DNA from: Chelydra serpentina
Taxonomy: Eukaryota > Chordata > Testudines > Chelydridae
Assembly: GCA_037349315.1 (NCBI GenBank)
Contig: JBAIAC010000054.1
Coordinates: 1,798,001 to 1,862,000 of the forward strand
Reading direction: 5' to 3'
Length of the DNA: 64,000 nucleotides
Both the position numbers and the translations under genes were made by a program. Position 1 is the first letter of the stretch; the number at the start of each line of letters is the position of its first letter. Below, piece after piece: positions 1-11,032 of the stretch. The notes under the pieces were generated by a model, which made no database searches, was not told the origin of the DNA, and saw only the letters and a program-made list of their open reading frames with translations.

Positions 1-1884
1 CCATGCTGACTGTTCCTGATCACTTTCCCCTCCTTTAAGTGGTTCAGAATTGATTCCTTGAGGACCTGTTCCATGATTTTTCCAGGGACTGAGGTGAGAC
101 TGACTGGCCTGTAGTTCTCCGGATCTTCCTTCTTCCCTTTTTTAAAGATTGGCACTACATTAGCTTTTTTCCAGTCATCCGGGACCTCCCCCGATTGCCA
201 TGATTTGTCAAAGATAATGGCCAATGGCTCTGCAATCACATCGGCCAACTCCTTTAGCACCCTCGGATGCAGTGCATCCGGCCCCATGGACTTGTGTTCG
301 TCCAGCTTTTCTAAATAGTCCCGAACTACTACTTTCTCCACAGAGGGCTGGTCACCTCCTCCCCATACTGTGCTGCGGAGTGCAGCTGTCTGGGAGCTGA
401 CCTTGTCTGTTAAGACAGAGGCAAAAAAAGCATTGAGTACACTAGCTCTCTCCACATCCTCTGTCCCTAGGTTCCCTCCCTCATTCAGCAAGGGGCCCAC
501 ACTTTCCTTGACTTTCTTCTTGTTGCTCACATACCTGAAGAAACCCTTCTTGTTACTCCTAACATCTCCGGCTAGCTGCAACTCCAAGTGTGATTTGGCC
601 TTCCTAATTTCACTCCTGCATGCCTGAACAATATTTTTATACTCCTCCCTGGTCATTTGTCCAATCTTCCACTTCTTGTAAGCTGCTTTTTTGTGTTTAA
701 GACGAGCAAGGATTTCACTGTTAAGCCAAGCTGGTCGCCTGCCATATTTACTTTTCTTTCTACACATCGGGATGGTTTGTTCCTGCAACCTCAATAAGGA
801 TTCCATAAATTACAGCCAGCTTTATTCGACTCCTTTCCCCCTCATGTTATTCTCCCAGGGGACCTTGCCCATCAGTTCCCTGAGGGAGTCAAAGTCTGCT
901 TTTCTGAAGTCCAGGGTCTCTGTTCTACTGCTCTCCTTTCTTCCTTGTGTCAGGATCCTGAACTCGACCATCTCATGGTCACTGCCTCCCAGGTTCCCAT
1001 CCACTATTGCTTCCTCTACTATTTCTTCCCTGTTTGTGAGCAGCAGGTCAAGAAGAGCTTTTCCCCTAGTTGGTTCCTCCAGCACTTGCACCAGGAAATT
1101 GTCCCCTACACTTTCCAAAAACTTCCTGGATTGTCTGTGCGCTGCTGTATTGCTCTCCCAGCAGATATCGGGGTTATTAAAGTCACCCATGAGAACCAGG
1201 GCCTGTGATCTAGTAACTTCTGTTAGTTGCTGGAAGAAAGCCTCGTCCACCTCATCCCCCTGGTCTGGTGGTCTGTAGCAGACTCCCACCATGACATTAC
1301 CCTTGTTTCTCACACTTCTAAATTTAATCCAGAGACTCTCAGGTTTTTCTGCAGTTTCATACTGGAGCTCTGAGCAGTCATACTGCTCTCTTACATACAA
1401 CGCAACTCCCCCACCTTTTCTGCCCTGCCTATCCTTCCTGAACAGTTTATATCCATCCATGACAGTACTCCAATCATGTGAGTTATCCCACCAAGTCTCT
1501 GTTATTCCAATTACATCATAATTCCTTGACTGTGCCAGGACTTCCAGTTCTCCCTGCTTGTTTCCCAGGCTTCTTGCATTTGTGTATAGGCATTTAAGAT
1601 AACTCACTGATCGTCCTGCTGTCCCAGTATGGGGCAGGAGCCCTCCCCTCTTGCACTCACCTACTTGTGCTTCCTCCCGGTATCCCACTTCCCCACTTAC
1701 CTCGGGGCTTTGGTCTCCTTCCCCCCGTGAACCTAGTTTAAAGCCCTCCTCACTAGGTTAGCCAGCCTGCTTCCAAAGATGCTCTTCCCTCTCTTCGTCA
1801 GGTGGAGCCTAGCACTCCTTCTTCTTGGAACACCATCCCATGGTCAAAGAATCCAAACCCTTCTCTCCGACACCATCTGCGTAG
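1..1884 (-). mobile_element. CR1 LINE, 5' part of a copy, runs off the window start
   Basis: On the minus strand this matches the CR1 copy at 24.5-28.2 kb from the end of its ORF1 (near 1822-1884) through the endonuclease and into the reverse transcriptase at position 1. An open stretch at 822-1688 codes the endonuclease part (288 codons), including an intact SDH motif, followed by stop or frameshift damage. The reading near 370-620 is its antisense shadow. The homology stops abruptly where an (ATC)n run begins at 1885. Confidence 0.88.
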
Positions 1885-1907
1885 TCATCATCATCATCAT
1901 CATCATA
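1885..1907. repeat. (ATC)n microsatellite
   Basis: Seven consecutive TCA/ATC triplets sit exactly at the junction where CR1 homology ends. It may have arisen at the insertion or truncation point. Confidence 0.9.
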
Positions 1908-2118
1908 GTTAGAATGAACGTGCATGCCTGATGCAGCTAACTTGTGAGGGAGGAGATGGAAATTGCTTGCACTGTCAACTGACAGATCTTTATAGATGTT
2001 GCCCCATTGCAGCATGATAAATTAACTGAAAAGCCTATCTACTTACTATCTTAACCATGAAGTTTTACCTTATCCTGTTAAATGGTTTCTTAGCATAAAT
2101 AACAAGGGCGTAGAAAAA

Positions 2119-2560
2119 TAGAATCATAGAAGATTAGGGTTGAAAGAGACCTCAGGAGGTCATCTAATCTAACCTCCTGCTCAGAGCAGGACCAACACCA
2201 ACTATATAATCCCAGCCAGGGCTTTGTCAAGCCTGCTGCTTAGCCAGTCGGTCCCCAGCCTGTAACGGTGCATCTTCCGTCCTAAGTCCAGCATATCTAC
2301 CTCTCCCCCCATCTTAGTGTCATCTGCGAACTTGCTGAGGGTGCAATCCATCTTGTCATCCAGATCATTAATGAAGATGTTGAACAAAACCGGCCCCAGG
2401 ACCAACCCTTGGGGCACTCCGCTTGATACCGGCTGCCAACTAGACATCGAGCCAGTGATCACTTCCCATTGAGCCTGATGATCTAGCCAGCTTTCAATCC
2501 ACCTTACAGTCTATTCATCCAATCCATATTTCTTTAACTTGCTGGCAAGAATACTGTTGC
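2119..2560 (-). mobile_element. CR1 3' fragment with internal deletions
   Basis: It begins with the CR1 3' terminus in reverse (TAGAATCATAGAAGATTAGG). It then jumps across the ORF2 C-terminus to the reverse-transcriptase FADD region and ends near the GLDEWTV/SKLKKYG segment. Readable minus-strand peptides such as [14 protein letters not shown] and FADDTK at 2202-2462 confirm it. Large parts of the C-terminus are missing between about 2232 and 2280. Confidence 0.85.
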
Positions 2561-4440
2561 TGGCTTATTTTTTGTGGTTTTTGCCACCAGCTTTTCCATT
2601 AGATTTAATCCTAAATTGCGTTTTGTACGAACCTGTACGCCCTAGAGATAACAGTGTACAGTATATACCGAGAATTATTATTTCTCACGTATGTAAACAG
2701 TAGAGGGCAGAAGAGGGCTGCTCAGAAATCTGTGCATTAGTTCAGGTATGTCACTACCATCCTTAGACACTGTGAGAATGCAGTGCGTATCAGAGGACAG
2801 TCACCATGGGAAACTCCACCAGTACGTCACAGGGTTTCTTTGAGTTCAGTATTTTCAAAGGATGTTACTCTGGAGTCAGGTGAACGAGTGTAATATTAGA
2901 ACTACAGAGAAAATGCCTGATCTTTCGGAAGATGATGGGCAACGTAACTTTTGTTCCCACAAATATCATTCCGTTGTGTGCAGGCAGAGGAGAAGGATAC
3001 ACTGTTCCATTAAATTAGATCATCTGGGGTTGTAAACCATTGTTTCCCACTACTTGTGGATGATTTTCCTGCTGCATGTCTCAGCCCTATTGTCAAATAC
3101 CAGTGCAGCGTTGTCTATGAAAATTGCCTGTGTGAATTCACATTGTTAGGAGATGTGAGCCTCTCACACAAGATCTGGAGCTTTTACCTGGGAGTGATCA
3201 CCCACCTTCTCCCATGAGGATATGAAATATAGCATAGGCCAAATCACCTCTCACTCCCTTCAGGCTGCTGAAGGAGAGTTGGGCTTGGAACATGCTGCTG
3301 TCCTGGGCCCTTCCTCTGTCATTTTCCCTGTTTTTCTAAAGAACTGTGTCTTTTCCCTTTGAAGTACAAGCTACTGCTGAAGATGACCCCTAAAGGGCCT
3401 TAGTTAATCTAGGGAGAAGACTCTGTGTGAGGACTCTGGAGCAATCCAAAGGTCTCCTGGTTTCTGCGCTCTGTTAGGGCCAAGCCCACTCTTCCCTTCT
3501 TGTTCTGAAGCAGAGTTTGCAACGTCGTCAGATGAGCCAGAAGCCCACCATGTGGCACTCGTTCTTTAGGCTCTCATGTAAATGCTCACACTAGCATTGT
3601 GCCCCTGCCTTCTTGGGAGGCCCAGCTGGTGTCTGGACTACAAGTTTAATGGGATGGTGAAGAGCCTCCTAGAGTCTGTGGATTTTTGCTCCCTTTCCCC
3701 TAAGGACACTGCTTTTCCTATTCCCTGGGGCCATGGAATGAAATCATGTAAAATCAATGGGTCCTGGAAATCATAGTAAAAGGATACCCTATCCAGCTGC
3801 ACTCTATGCCACTTCACCCTAATCTGCATTAGGGACTCTTCTCATGAGAAAGTGCTATGGATCTAAAACATTTCCCTCCTCCAAATAGACCATAGGAAAT
3901 ATCCCTCAATACAGAAGGTAAAGGCTTTAGTTCTCTTATTTCCTTATGTCCAAAGATTTCAACTCTTGGGGACTGGTTCTCATTTACACTAAGTCCCCTT
4001 AACATTGCAAGAGCAGTGTGAACCGAGTTAGTGCAAATGAGAACCAGGCTCTTGCTGTAATGTAAAGACGGGGTTGGGACCTAATAGTGAATCAGAAGGA
4101 ATGTGGTGCATTATCAGTTTTATACAATCACCACCAGATCTACAAAACTGAAGCGCTATCATCCCAAAAGACACCCACAGACCATGTAACACCAGTGCAG
4201 TGTGTGTGTATGTCCATTTCAAACCCTGCATGTAAAGAGGACATCACATTTGTTTTTGCTTTCTGGCTGTTCGTATCAGGCTTCCTCCCTAGCTAATGAT
4301 GAAGATGGGTGGAAGTGTGGAATTCCTGGTTCCACATATGTATCCAAATGTGAAATGCAATCCAGACTAGATCCCATTATGGTGCTACTGCTAGATTTTG
4401 TAATTATACACATCCAGTGATATATGTTGAGGGAGGGAGT
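2561..4440. other. No gene or clear repeat recognised
   Basis: All frames are short and without recognisable domains. I saw no splice-bounded segment resembling the missing N-terminal EXD3 exons. Probably intronic or flanking sequence. Confidence 0.5.
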
Positions 4441-4448
4441 ATTATTAG

Positions 4449-4545
4449 AATCATAGACCCATAGTGTTAGAAGGGACTGCAAGGGTCATCTAGCCTAGCC
4501 CCCTGCCAAGATGCAGGATTTTCTTTGTTCTGGTGCGTAGGAACC
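4449..4545 (-). mobile_element. CR1-family 3' end remnant
   Basis: The reversed CR1-like tail (AATCATAG..., AGAAGGGACTGCAAGGGTCATCTAG, CCCCCTGCC) is diverged from the young subfamily. Only about 100 bp remain. Confidence 0.6.
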
Positions 4546-4639
4546 TCAGCCATGGACTAGGCCCAGGACCGTACAAAAATGTAATGAAAGAACGGCCCCT
4601 TCTCCAAAGCACTTGCAATAGATTGTCTTATGCTATCTT

Positions 4640-4805
4640 GGAGAGGGCACTGGGCTGGGACTCAGGAGACCTGCTCTGTCACTGGTCTGTGTAACTATGG
4701 GCAAGTAACTTTACCTCTCTGTGTCTCAGTGTCCTCATTTGTAAAATGGGGATGATGATATTGACCTGCTTGGAAATCTGCTGATGAAAAGTGCTGTATA
4801 ACCAG
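4640..4805 (+). mobile_element. MIR-type SINE
   Basis: The order GGGACTCAGGAGACCTG, GGGCAAGTAACTTTACCTCT, then GTAAAATGGGGATGATGATA is the conserved core and 3' region of MIR. The orientation is plus. Confidence 0.8.
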
Positions 4806-4879
4806 GGGGCAGCCATTTCAGACTCAATTCTGAGTGCAAATCTAAAGGCAATTTGGGTGAAAGTGATAATGAAATTATA

Positions 4880-5958
4880 AGATGTCATGGTTCTAAAGAA
4901 AGGAAGGAGTGAGAACAGCAGAATAAGGACAACGGCCTTCAAAAAAAGCAGACTTCAACAAACTCAAAGAACTGGTAGGTAAGGTACCATGGTGAGAAAT
5001 TCTGAGGGAAAGGGGTGTTTGGGAGACCTGGCAGTTCTTCAAGAAGATAGTTTGTAGTTGTGCCTTTGATACTATCCCTGTGCAAAGGAAAGATAGCAAG
5101 AATAGTAAGAGGCTAATATGGCTCCATCAGGAGTTCTATAATGTCCTGAAAATCAAAAAGGAATCCTACAAAATGTGGAAACATGGACACGTTGCTAAGG
5201 AGGAGTACAAAAGAGTAGCACAAGCAGGCAGGGATAAAATCAGAAAGGCTAAGGCACAACAGAAGTTACTCCTAGCAGGAGATATAAAAAGCAATAAGAA
5301 GAGGTTATTTAAATACATTAGGAACAAGAGAAAGATTAAATAAAATATAGGTCCTCTAGAGAGTGGGGAAGGAGAGCTAATAACTGGTGAGATCAAGAAG
5401 GCTGAAATATTTAATGCCAGTTTTACTTCTGTCTTCACCAAAAAGATTATGGCTCACCAGATACTCAACACAATTAATATTAACAACAAGGGGGAAGGAA
5501 CACAAGCCAAAATAGGGAAAGAACAAATTAAAGAATATTTAGGTATGTTAGATATATTCAAGTCGGCAAGGTCTGATCAAATTCATCCTAGGGTACTTAA
5601 ACTGATTCTGAATCTCAGAACCGTTAGCAATTATTTTCGAGAACTCCTGGATGACAGGTGAATGTCCCAATGGACTGGAGAAGGGCAAACATAGCACCTC
5701 TCTTTAAAAGGGGTAACAAACAGGACCCAGTGAATTATAGACCAGTCAGCCTAAAGTTGCTAGAACAAATTATCAATCAATCAATTCGTAAGCACCTGGA
5801 GGATAATAGGGTTATAAGGAAAAGCCAGCATGATTTAGTCAAGAAGAAATCATGCTAAACCAACCCAATTGCCTTCTTTGTCAGGGTTACTGGCTGTGAG
5901 TAAGGGGGAAGCAGATGATGATTTTATCTTGATTTTAGTAAGACTTTTGACACAGTCC
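4880..5958 (+). mobile_element. Old CR1 LINE, 5' half (split by DNA transposon)
   Basis: The plus-strand peptides KADFNKLKELVGKVPW, then 5080-5343 (KKESYKMWKHGHVAKEEYKR...) and 5658-5858 (DWRRANIAPLFKRGNKQDPV NYRPVS) follow CR1 ORF2 from the post-endonuclease linker into the reverse transcriptase. Frames shift repeatedly. Homology breaks at the SKTFDTVPY motif, exactly where the element at 5967 begins, and resumes at 8178. Confidence 0.85.
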
Positions 5959-5966
5959 CATATGAC
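5959..5966. repeat. 8-bp target site duplication, left (CATATGAC)
   Basis: It is identical to 8170-8177 on the far side of the inserted element. An 8-bp duplication is typical of hAT transposons. Confidence 0.9.
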
Positions 5967-6058
5967 TAGGGCCCTACCAAATTCACGGCCATGAAAAAAG
6001 CATCTTGGACCGTGAAATCTAGTCTCCCTGCATGAAATCTGGTCTTTTGTGTATATAT

Positions 6059-6743
6059 CAGCAGCCCTCAACCGGGGGTCCACAAGCCTTTTCAGGGGGG
6101 CCGCCGGGCCCCGTGGCTGAAACCCGGTGCCCTGGGCACCTCCTGTGAAGCTGAAGTCCGGAGCCCCGGTGCCCCCTGCGGGGCTGAAGCTGGGAGTAGC
6201 ACGAGGCTGAAGCCACCTCCACACCCCGAAGCCAGGAGCAGTGTGGCTGAAACTGGCAAGGCCCCCCTGCCCCCGAAGCCATCCTTCTCCCTGCAACCTA
6301 ATCTAGCCCCCGTGCCCATACACAGCCCCAGCTACCCCCGCTCGTACATAGTCCCTAGCTACCCCCTGCCTGCATCCTGAGCTCCCCCTGCCCGCACACA
6401 GCCCCTAGCTACTCCCTCCCTGCATCCTGAGCAGTTTTCAGAGTTTTTGAGCTGAGTCCACCCTTTGAGTAATATTTTTTGGTTGCAGCCCCCCCACAAC
6501 CCAGACAGGTGGGTGGCCTGCTGCGCTGAGTCAGGGGTAAAGGTGTCATTCCCTCCCTGAACTCCACTGTGCGGAGCTGGCCTGAGTCTCGCCAGTCCTT
6601 GCCCCCCGCCCCCCCACCCCCGCCCAAAATAGAAGTCAAACTGCCTATGCCCATGGGTCATCCTCCCGGCCCAGAGCCCCGAGTCCCACCATCCCTGGGC
6701 CCTGGAGTTTTTATAGCATGTTGAAAAAGGTTGAGGACTCCTG
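6059..6743. mobile_element. Putative hAT-like element nested in 5967-8169
   Basis: The ends CAGCAGCCCTCAACC and GGTTGAGGACTCCTG are imperfect inverted repeats (12 of 15) of the CAGGGGTTCTCAACC type common in hAT MITEs. The interior is GC-rich (ORF-like frames at 5850-6661 are compositional). No clear 8-bp duplication was found, so the boundaries are less certain. Confidence 0.55.
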
Positions 6744-6778
6744 CCCTATGCTATACAGATTTCATGGGGGAGACCAGC

Positions 6779-7647
6779 TGTCATAAACATACAGCTAAGG
6801 GTAGCCTAGAATTCCTCCTTACCTGTAAGGGGTTAAGAAGCTCAAATAGCCGGGTTGGCACCTGACCAACAGGACCAATGGGGAAAGAATATACTTTCAA
6901 ATCTTGGGAGGGGGGAAAGTTTTTGTTTGTGCTCTTTGTTGGTGTGTGTGTTCTCTCTTGGGACTGAGAGGGGCCTGACAGAAATCCATCTTCTCCAACC
7001 CATCCTAATCCAAGTCTCCAATATTGCAACCGGTATAGGTAAGCCAGGCAAGGCGGATTAGTTTATCTTTTGTTTTGCTCGTGAATTTTCCCTGTGCTAA
7101 GAGGAAGGTTTATTCCTGTTTTCTGTAACGTTAAGGTTTTGCCCAGAGGGGAATCTTCTGTGTTTTGAATCTGAGCACTCTGTAAAGTATTTTCCATCCT
7201 GATTTTACAGAGATGATTTTTACCTCTCTTTTTTAAATAAAATCCTTCTTTTAAGAACCTGACTGATTTTTCCATTGTTCCAAGACCCAGGGGTTTGGGT
7301 CTTTGATCACTTTGTAACCAATTGGTTAGGATATTATTCTCAAGCCTCCCCAGGAAAGGGGGTGTAAGGGCTTGGAGGGATTTTTGGGGGAAGAGGAACT
7401 CCAATTGGTCCTTTTCCCTGGTTCTTTGTTAAATCACTTGGTGGTGGCAACGTTACTTAATCCAAGGTACAAGGGAGAATTTGTGCCTTGGGGAGTTTTT
7501 AACCTAAGCTGGTAGAAATAATCTTAGGGGGTATTTCATGCGGGTTCCCACGTCTGTACCCTAGAGTTCAGAGTGGGGAGGGAACCCTGACATGGTGTCA
7601 GTGGTGGGAGGAATTCTAGGCCACCCGTAGCTGTATGTTTATGATGT
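6779..7647. mobile_element. Element with about 38-bp inverted ends, nested in 5967-8169
   Basis: The sequence from 6781 (TCATAAACATACAGCTAAGG...) reappears inverted at 7607-7644 over about 38 bp with few mismatches. CAGC flanks both sides (6775-6778 and 7648-7651), consistent with a 4-bp duplication. There is no coding potential. I cannot assign it to a superfamily from sequence alone. Confidence 0.6.
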
Positions 7648-7724
7648 CAGCGTTTCTGAAATTGGGGGTCCTGACCCAAAAGGGAGTTGCAGGGTGGTCA
7701 CAAGGTTATTGTAGGGGGGTTGCG

Positions 7725-7985
7725 GTATTGCCACCCTTACTTTTGTGCTGCCTTCAGAGCTGGAGAGCGGTGGCTGTTGGCCAGGTGCCCAGCTCTGAAG
7801 GCAGCACCCCATCAGCAGCAGCACAGAAGTAAGGGTGGCAACACCATACCAAGCCATCCTCACTTCTGCGCTGCTGCTGGCTGCGGCTCTGCCTTCAGAG
7901 CTGGGCTCCCTGCCAGCTGCTGCCCTCCAGCTGCCCAGCTCTGAAGGCAGCGCTGCCGCCAGCAGCAGCACAGAAGTGAGGGTAG
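7725..7985. repeat. Two tandem GC-rich hairpins inside the hAT element
   Basis: CTGCCTTCAGAGCTGG is followed by its inverse CCAGCTCTGAAGGCAG-like sequence twice in succession, with GCTGCTGCTGG arms outside. Each unit (about 7731-7833 and 7855-7981) can fold back on itself. The ORFs in all frames here are by-products of this symmetry. Confidence 0.75.
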
Positions 7986-8169
7986 TAATATCGCAACCCC
8001 ACAATAACCTTGCGACCCCCCCCCCCAACTCCATTTTGGGCTAGGATCCCTACAATTACAACACTGTGGCACTCCAGCTTTCAATCACTGAAATCATGAA
8101 ATGTATGATTTTGAAAATCCTATGACCATGAAATTGACCAAAATGGACCGTGAATTTGGTAGGGCCCTA

Positions 8170-8177
8170 CATATGAC
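8170..8177. repeat. 8-bp target site duplication, right (CATATGAC)
   Basis: Partner of 5959-5966. Confidence 0.9.
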
Positions 8178-9090
8178 ATTTTCATAAACAAACTAGGGAA
8201 ATGTGATCCTCATGAAATTACTAGACTGTGGGTGTACAACTGGTTAAGAAATATACTCAGAGTCTTTATCAATGGTTCTCTGTCAGACTGGGAAGGGCAT
8301 ATGTAGTGGGGTCCCCCTGGGGTCAGTCCTAGGTCTGGTACTATTCAATATTTTCATTAGTGACATGGATAATTCAGTGGAGAGTATGCTTATACAATTT
8401 GTGGGTGGCACCAAGCTGGGAGGGCTTGCAAGCACTTTGGAGGACAGGCTTAGAATTCAAAAAGAATTGACAAATTGGAGAATTGCTCTGAAATCAACAA
8501 GATGAAATTCAATAAAGATAAGTGCAGAGTACTTCACTTAAGTAGGAAATATCAAATGCACAGCTACACAATGGGGAATAACTGGCTAGGAGGTAGTATT
8601 GCATAAAAGGATCTGGAGGTTATAGTAGATCACAAATTGAATATGAGCCACCAATGTGATGCAGTTGTGAAAAAGGCTAATATCATGCTGGGTATATTAA
8701 CAGGAGTGTCGTATGTAAGACATGGGAGCTAACTTAAAAAAATTGGGCATGTTTAATTTTGAGAAAATATGACTGAGGGGGGACCTGATAACCGTTTCCC
8801 ACTATGTTAAGGGATGTTATAAAGAGGACAAGAAGTAATGGGCTTAATCTGCAGTAAGTGAGGTTTAGATAATATATTAGGAAAAACTTTCTGACTATTA
8901 GGGTAGTTAAGCTCTGGAACAGGCGTTCAAGGGAGGTTGTGGAATCTGCATCCTTGAAGGTTTTTAAGAACAGGTGGGACAAACACCTGGCCAGGCAGGT
9001 CTCTGTTTACTTGGTCCAGCCTCAGCGCAGGGGGATGGAGTAGACGACCTCTCAAGAGCCCTTCCAGCCCTAAATTTCTATGATTCTATA
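8178..9090 (+). mobile_element. Old CR1 LINE, 3' half (continues 4880-5958)
   Basis: The reverse transcriptase resumes (GSVLGLVLFNIFISDMDNS at about 8320-8380), then the C-terminal region with stops, then the typical 3' end (GGGATGGAGTAGACGACCTC ... ATTTCTATGATTCTAT). A (GTTT)n run follows. The copy is much more diverged than the one at 24.5-28.2 kb. Confidence 0.85.
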
Positions 9091-9106
9091 AGAACTGGGA
9101 ATTACT

Positions 9107-9139
9107 GTTGTTTGTTTTTGTTTGTTTGTTTGTTTGTTT
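9107..9139. repeat. (GTTT)n microsatellite
   Basis: About seven TTTG units lie just downstream of the CR1 3' end. Confidence 0.9.
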
Positions 9140-9281
9140 ATTATGTCAATTTAGCAAAAAAACATCATAAATTGCCTTTTATGAATAAAATGTTTCAGCG
9201 GGAAAACTTGACCAAAATGCTGATCCTAGTTTAGATTCTGGATAACCTTTTCAAAAGCATAGTAGTGATGTATGAGCCTGT

Positions 9282-10128
9282 GGCCTTTTCTACACTACAG
9301 AGTTTTGTCAACAAAAATTATGCTGCTTTAATTAAACCACTTAAATTAAGCCGCTTGTTGCATGTCCACGCTGTGCTCCTTGTCAGCAAAGCGCATGCTC
9401 ACTAGCAACCACAGGTACTTTGGGAAGGGTTTGCAATGCCTCATGGGGCAGGGACAGCGTTGCATAATGCAGGTTTCTCAATCCCATCATTCCATGGGCA
9501 TCCTAGCAGATTGCCAGCCGCTTTTCAACTGAAGTGTGGGGGACGGGGAGAGTGTGTGACAGGGTGTGTGTGTGTGTGGGGGGGAGAGACAGTAACAGTG
9601 TGTGTTGGGGAAGTGTGAGTGTGTCGGCATGCTGTCTCTTTAAATTCAGACAGCAGCTTGACCAACCAATCTTGATTTGGGGTGGGGGACAGCCCCACTC
9701 AGCCCCTGGCTCTACATGGCACATCAGTCTGCCCTCTTCCGCCCTCCCCCGCTTCCCACAGCAGCAGCCTGCTCTGTCCGCCTGCCTGTGATTTCTTCCG
9801 AGTTCTCCCACAGCTTCCTCAGATGCCGGGAGCAGCATCCACAGCAGCTCCGTGCTGAGGAATGGCAAAGCTGCAGGAGAGGGGTGCATGACTGCATAGC
9901 TAGATGCAGGGCAGCCGAGTTCAAAACAGTGAGCAGAGTGGTCACAGTGAGCATTGTGGGATACTGGGTGAGGCCAGTTCTGGTGATATAAGGAATGGCA
10001 GCGTTTACGCTGACGCTTTGTCACTTTAACTTCGCTGTAAAAAGTTCAATGCCTCTCGTTGAGGTGATTTTATTTTTTCAGCAAAAGCTGCCTTTAGTTG
10101 ACAAAACTGTGTAGTATAGACAAGTCCT
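9282..10128. mobile_element. PIF/Harbinger-like MITE
   Basis: The ends GGCCTTTTCTACACTACAGA..GTTTTGTCAAC and its inverse (GTTGACAAAACTGTGTAGTA..CAAGTCCT) are imperfect inverted repeats. They match the ends of the larger Harbinger element at 14135-18370 (GGCCTTGTCTACACTACACA). The body contains a TG-rich stretch near 9560-9625. No intact ORF. Confidence 0.65.
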
Positions 10129-10500
10129 AAGTCACATTTTCAAGGTGATTTATGACCTTAAATCTCATTGAAAGTCAATGGGATTTAGGTTCCTAAGTCA
10201 TTTGGGCACTTTTGAAAAGGTACCCCTTGTCTTTACTCTTTTGTATTAGCTTGTGTTTGCTACTGGAACATCTTGGTGCATCAAAGCTGTGTGTAGTCTG
10301 TCTATTGCAAACCTATGACTTTTTGCTTGGGATGTTGGTAATTCTATTTTCTTTTGAATTTGTTCTTTGAATCTGTGCTCCCCAGCTTTTAAATTCTTGT
10401 ACATTTTCATCTATATTGAAATGTATCCTGGATGTTTAGGATATATGTTATGTCCGCTGCATATATCGCTAAGGCTTAAATGATTTTTCTCACCACCCCC

Positions 10501-10520
10501 TCAAAAAAAAAAAAAAAAAA
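10501..10520. repeat. Poly(A) tract
   Basis: An A-run of about 19 nt, about 300 bp before the first visible EXD3 exon. No attached SINE or LINE was recognised. Confidence 0.85.
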
Positions 10521-10822
10521 AGAGAGAAGCTGCAGCAGCAGAAAACTGCTTATTGTAGCACATGCCAAATTGCAAAATATATTTATGGGTTTGTTTACAC
10601 TACAAATGCTAATCTGGTTTTTAAACACAATTAGCAGTTTTTATATAGGCAAGGCCAGGATGCCTCTGGCCCTCTTTGTTTCAGGTTTGGATAGTGTCTT
10701 TCTGTGTTTGCATCATTTAAAGTGATTTTTATATCAGAGGAGGAAAAAAGTACTGTCTAGAAAAGAACGCTTCAAGGAAGTTCAGATGTTGTGTTGACTT
10801 AAAGGCCTTTCTTTCATTTCAG

Positions 10823-10896
10823 CTCTCTGTCCGAATGTCATAAATCAGCGACACCTAGGCTCTCTGAAATATCTCTTCTACAAGAGGTTTGTTGAG
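10823..10896 (+). CDS. EXD3: EXD3 internal exon 1 of those visible (74 bp)
   Basis: The exon follows a pyrimidine-rich TTTCATTTCAG acceptor and ends at GAG|GTATGT. It starts with the last two bases of a split codon, probably Ala (G|CT). It then reads LCPNVINQRHLGSLKYLFYK, followed by RFVE, with a complete codon at its end. The other two frames contain stops. The peptide matches the region just before the exonuclease domain in vertebrate EXD3 (LCPN and KRFVE are the recognisable anchors). This stretch is helical and has no catalytic residues. The preceding exon must end in phase 1. I found no candidate for it between 1 and 10822, so it is probably further upstream. Confidence 0.85.
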
Positions 10897-11032
10897 GTAT
10901 GTTTGTACAATGTGTGTATGGATTTATTTTTGTTGTGATTTGAACAATATCATAGAGATGCTGGAAATGTGAGGTTGGTATGCACGCAGAGTGTAGTCAT
11001 GCTGTATTGATACAGAAAGGCATTGAGACTTA

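Larger units (their letters stand above)
5967..8169. mobile_element. hAT-type non-autonomous DNA transposon (2.2 kb, nested)
   Basis: Terminal inverted repeats TAGGGCCCTACCAAATTCAC / GTGAATTTGGTAGGGCCCTA are perfect over at least 22 bp, and a perfect 8-bp duplication flanks the element. There is no transposase ORF. The body has itself been hit by two further elements (6059-6743 and 6779-7647) and contains a pair of hairpins (about 7725-7985). The host sequence into which it jumped is an old CR1. Confidence 0.88.

Noticed and set aside
3582..3776. Possible N-terminal EXD3 exon (peptide containing ALCP)
   Set aside because: The resemblance to LCPN is four residues only; the context does not match and the true LCPN exon is at 10823.
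5850..6661. Gly/Pro-rich ORFs on the minus strand
   Set aside because: Composition of a nested hAT-like element; overlapping frames all open and low complexity.
7635..8084. Overlapping ORFs on both strands with LLLAAALPSEL-type peptides
   Set aside because: They arise from the tandem hairpins, where both strands carry the same sequence.
9503..10024. 173-codon minus-strand ORF
   Set aside because: Lies within the Harbinger-like MITE, with an ACAC-repeat-coded THTHTLSHT stretch; no domain.
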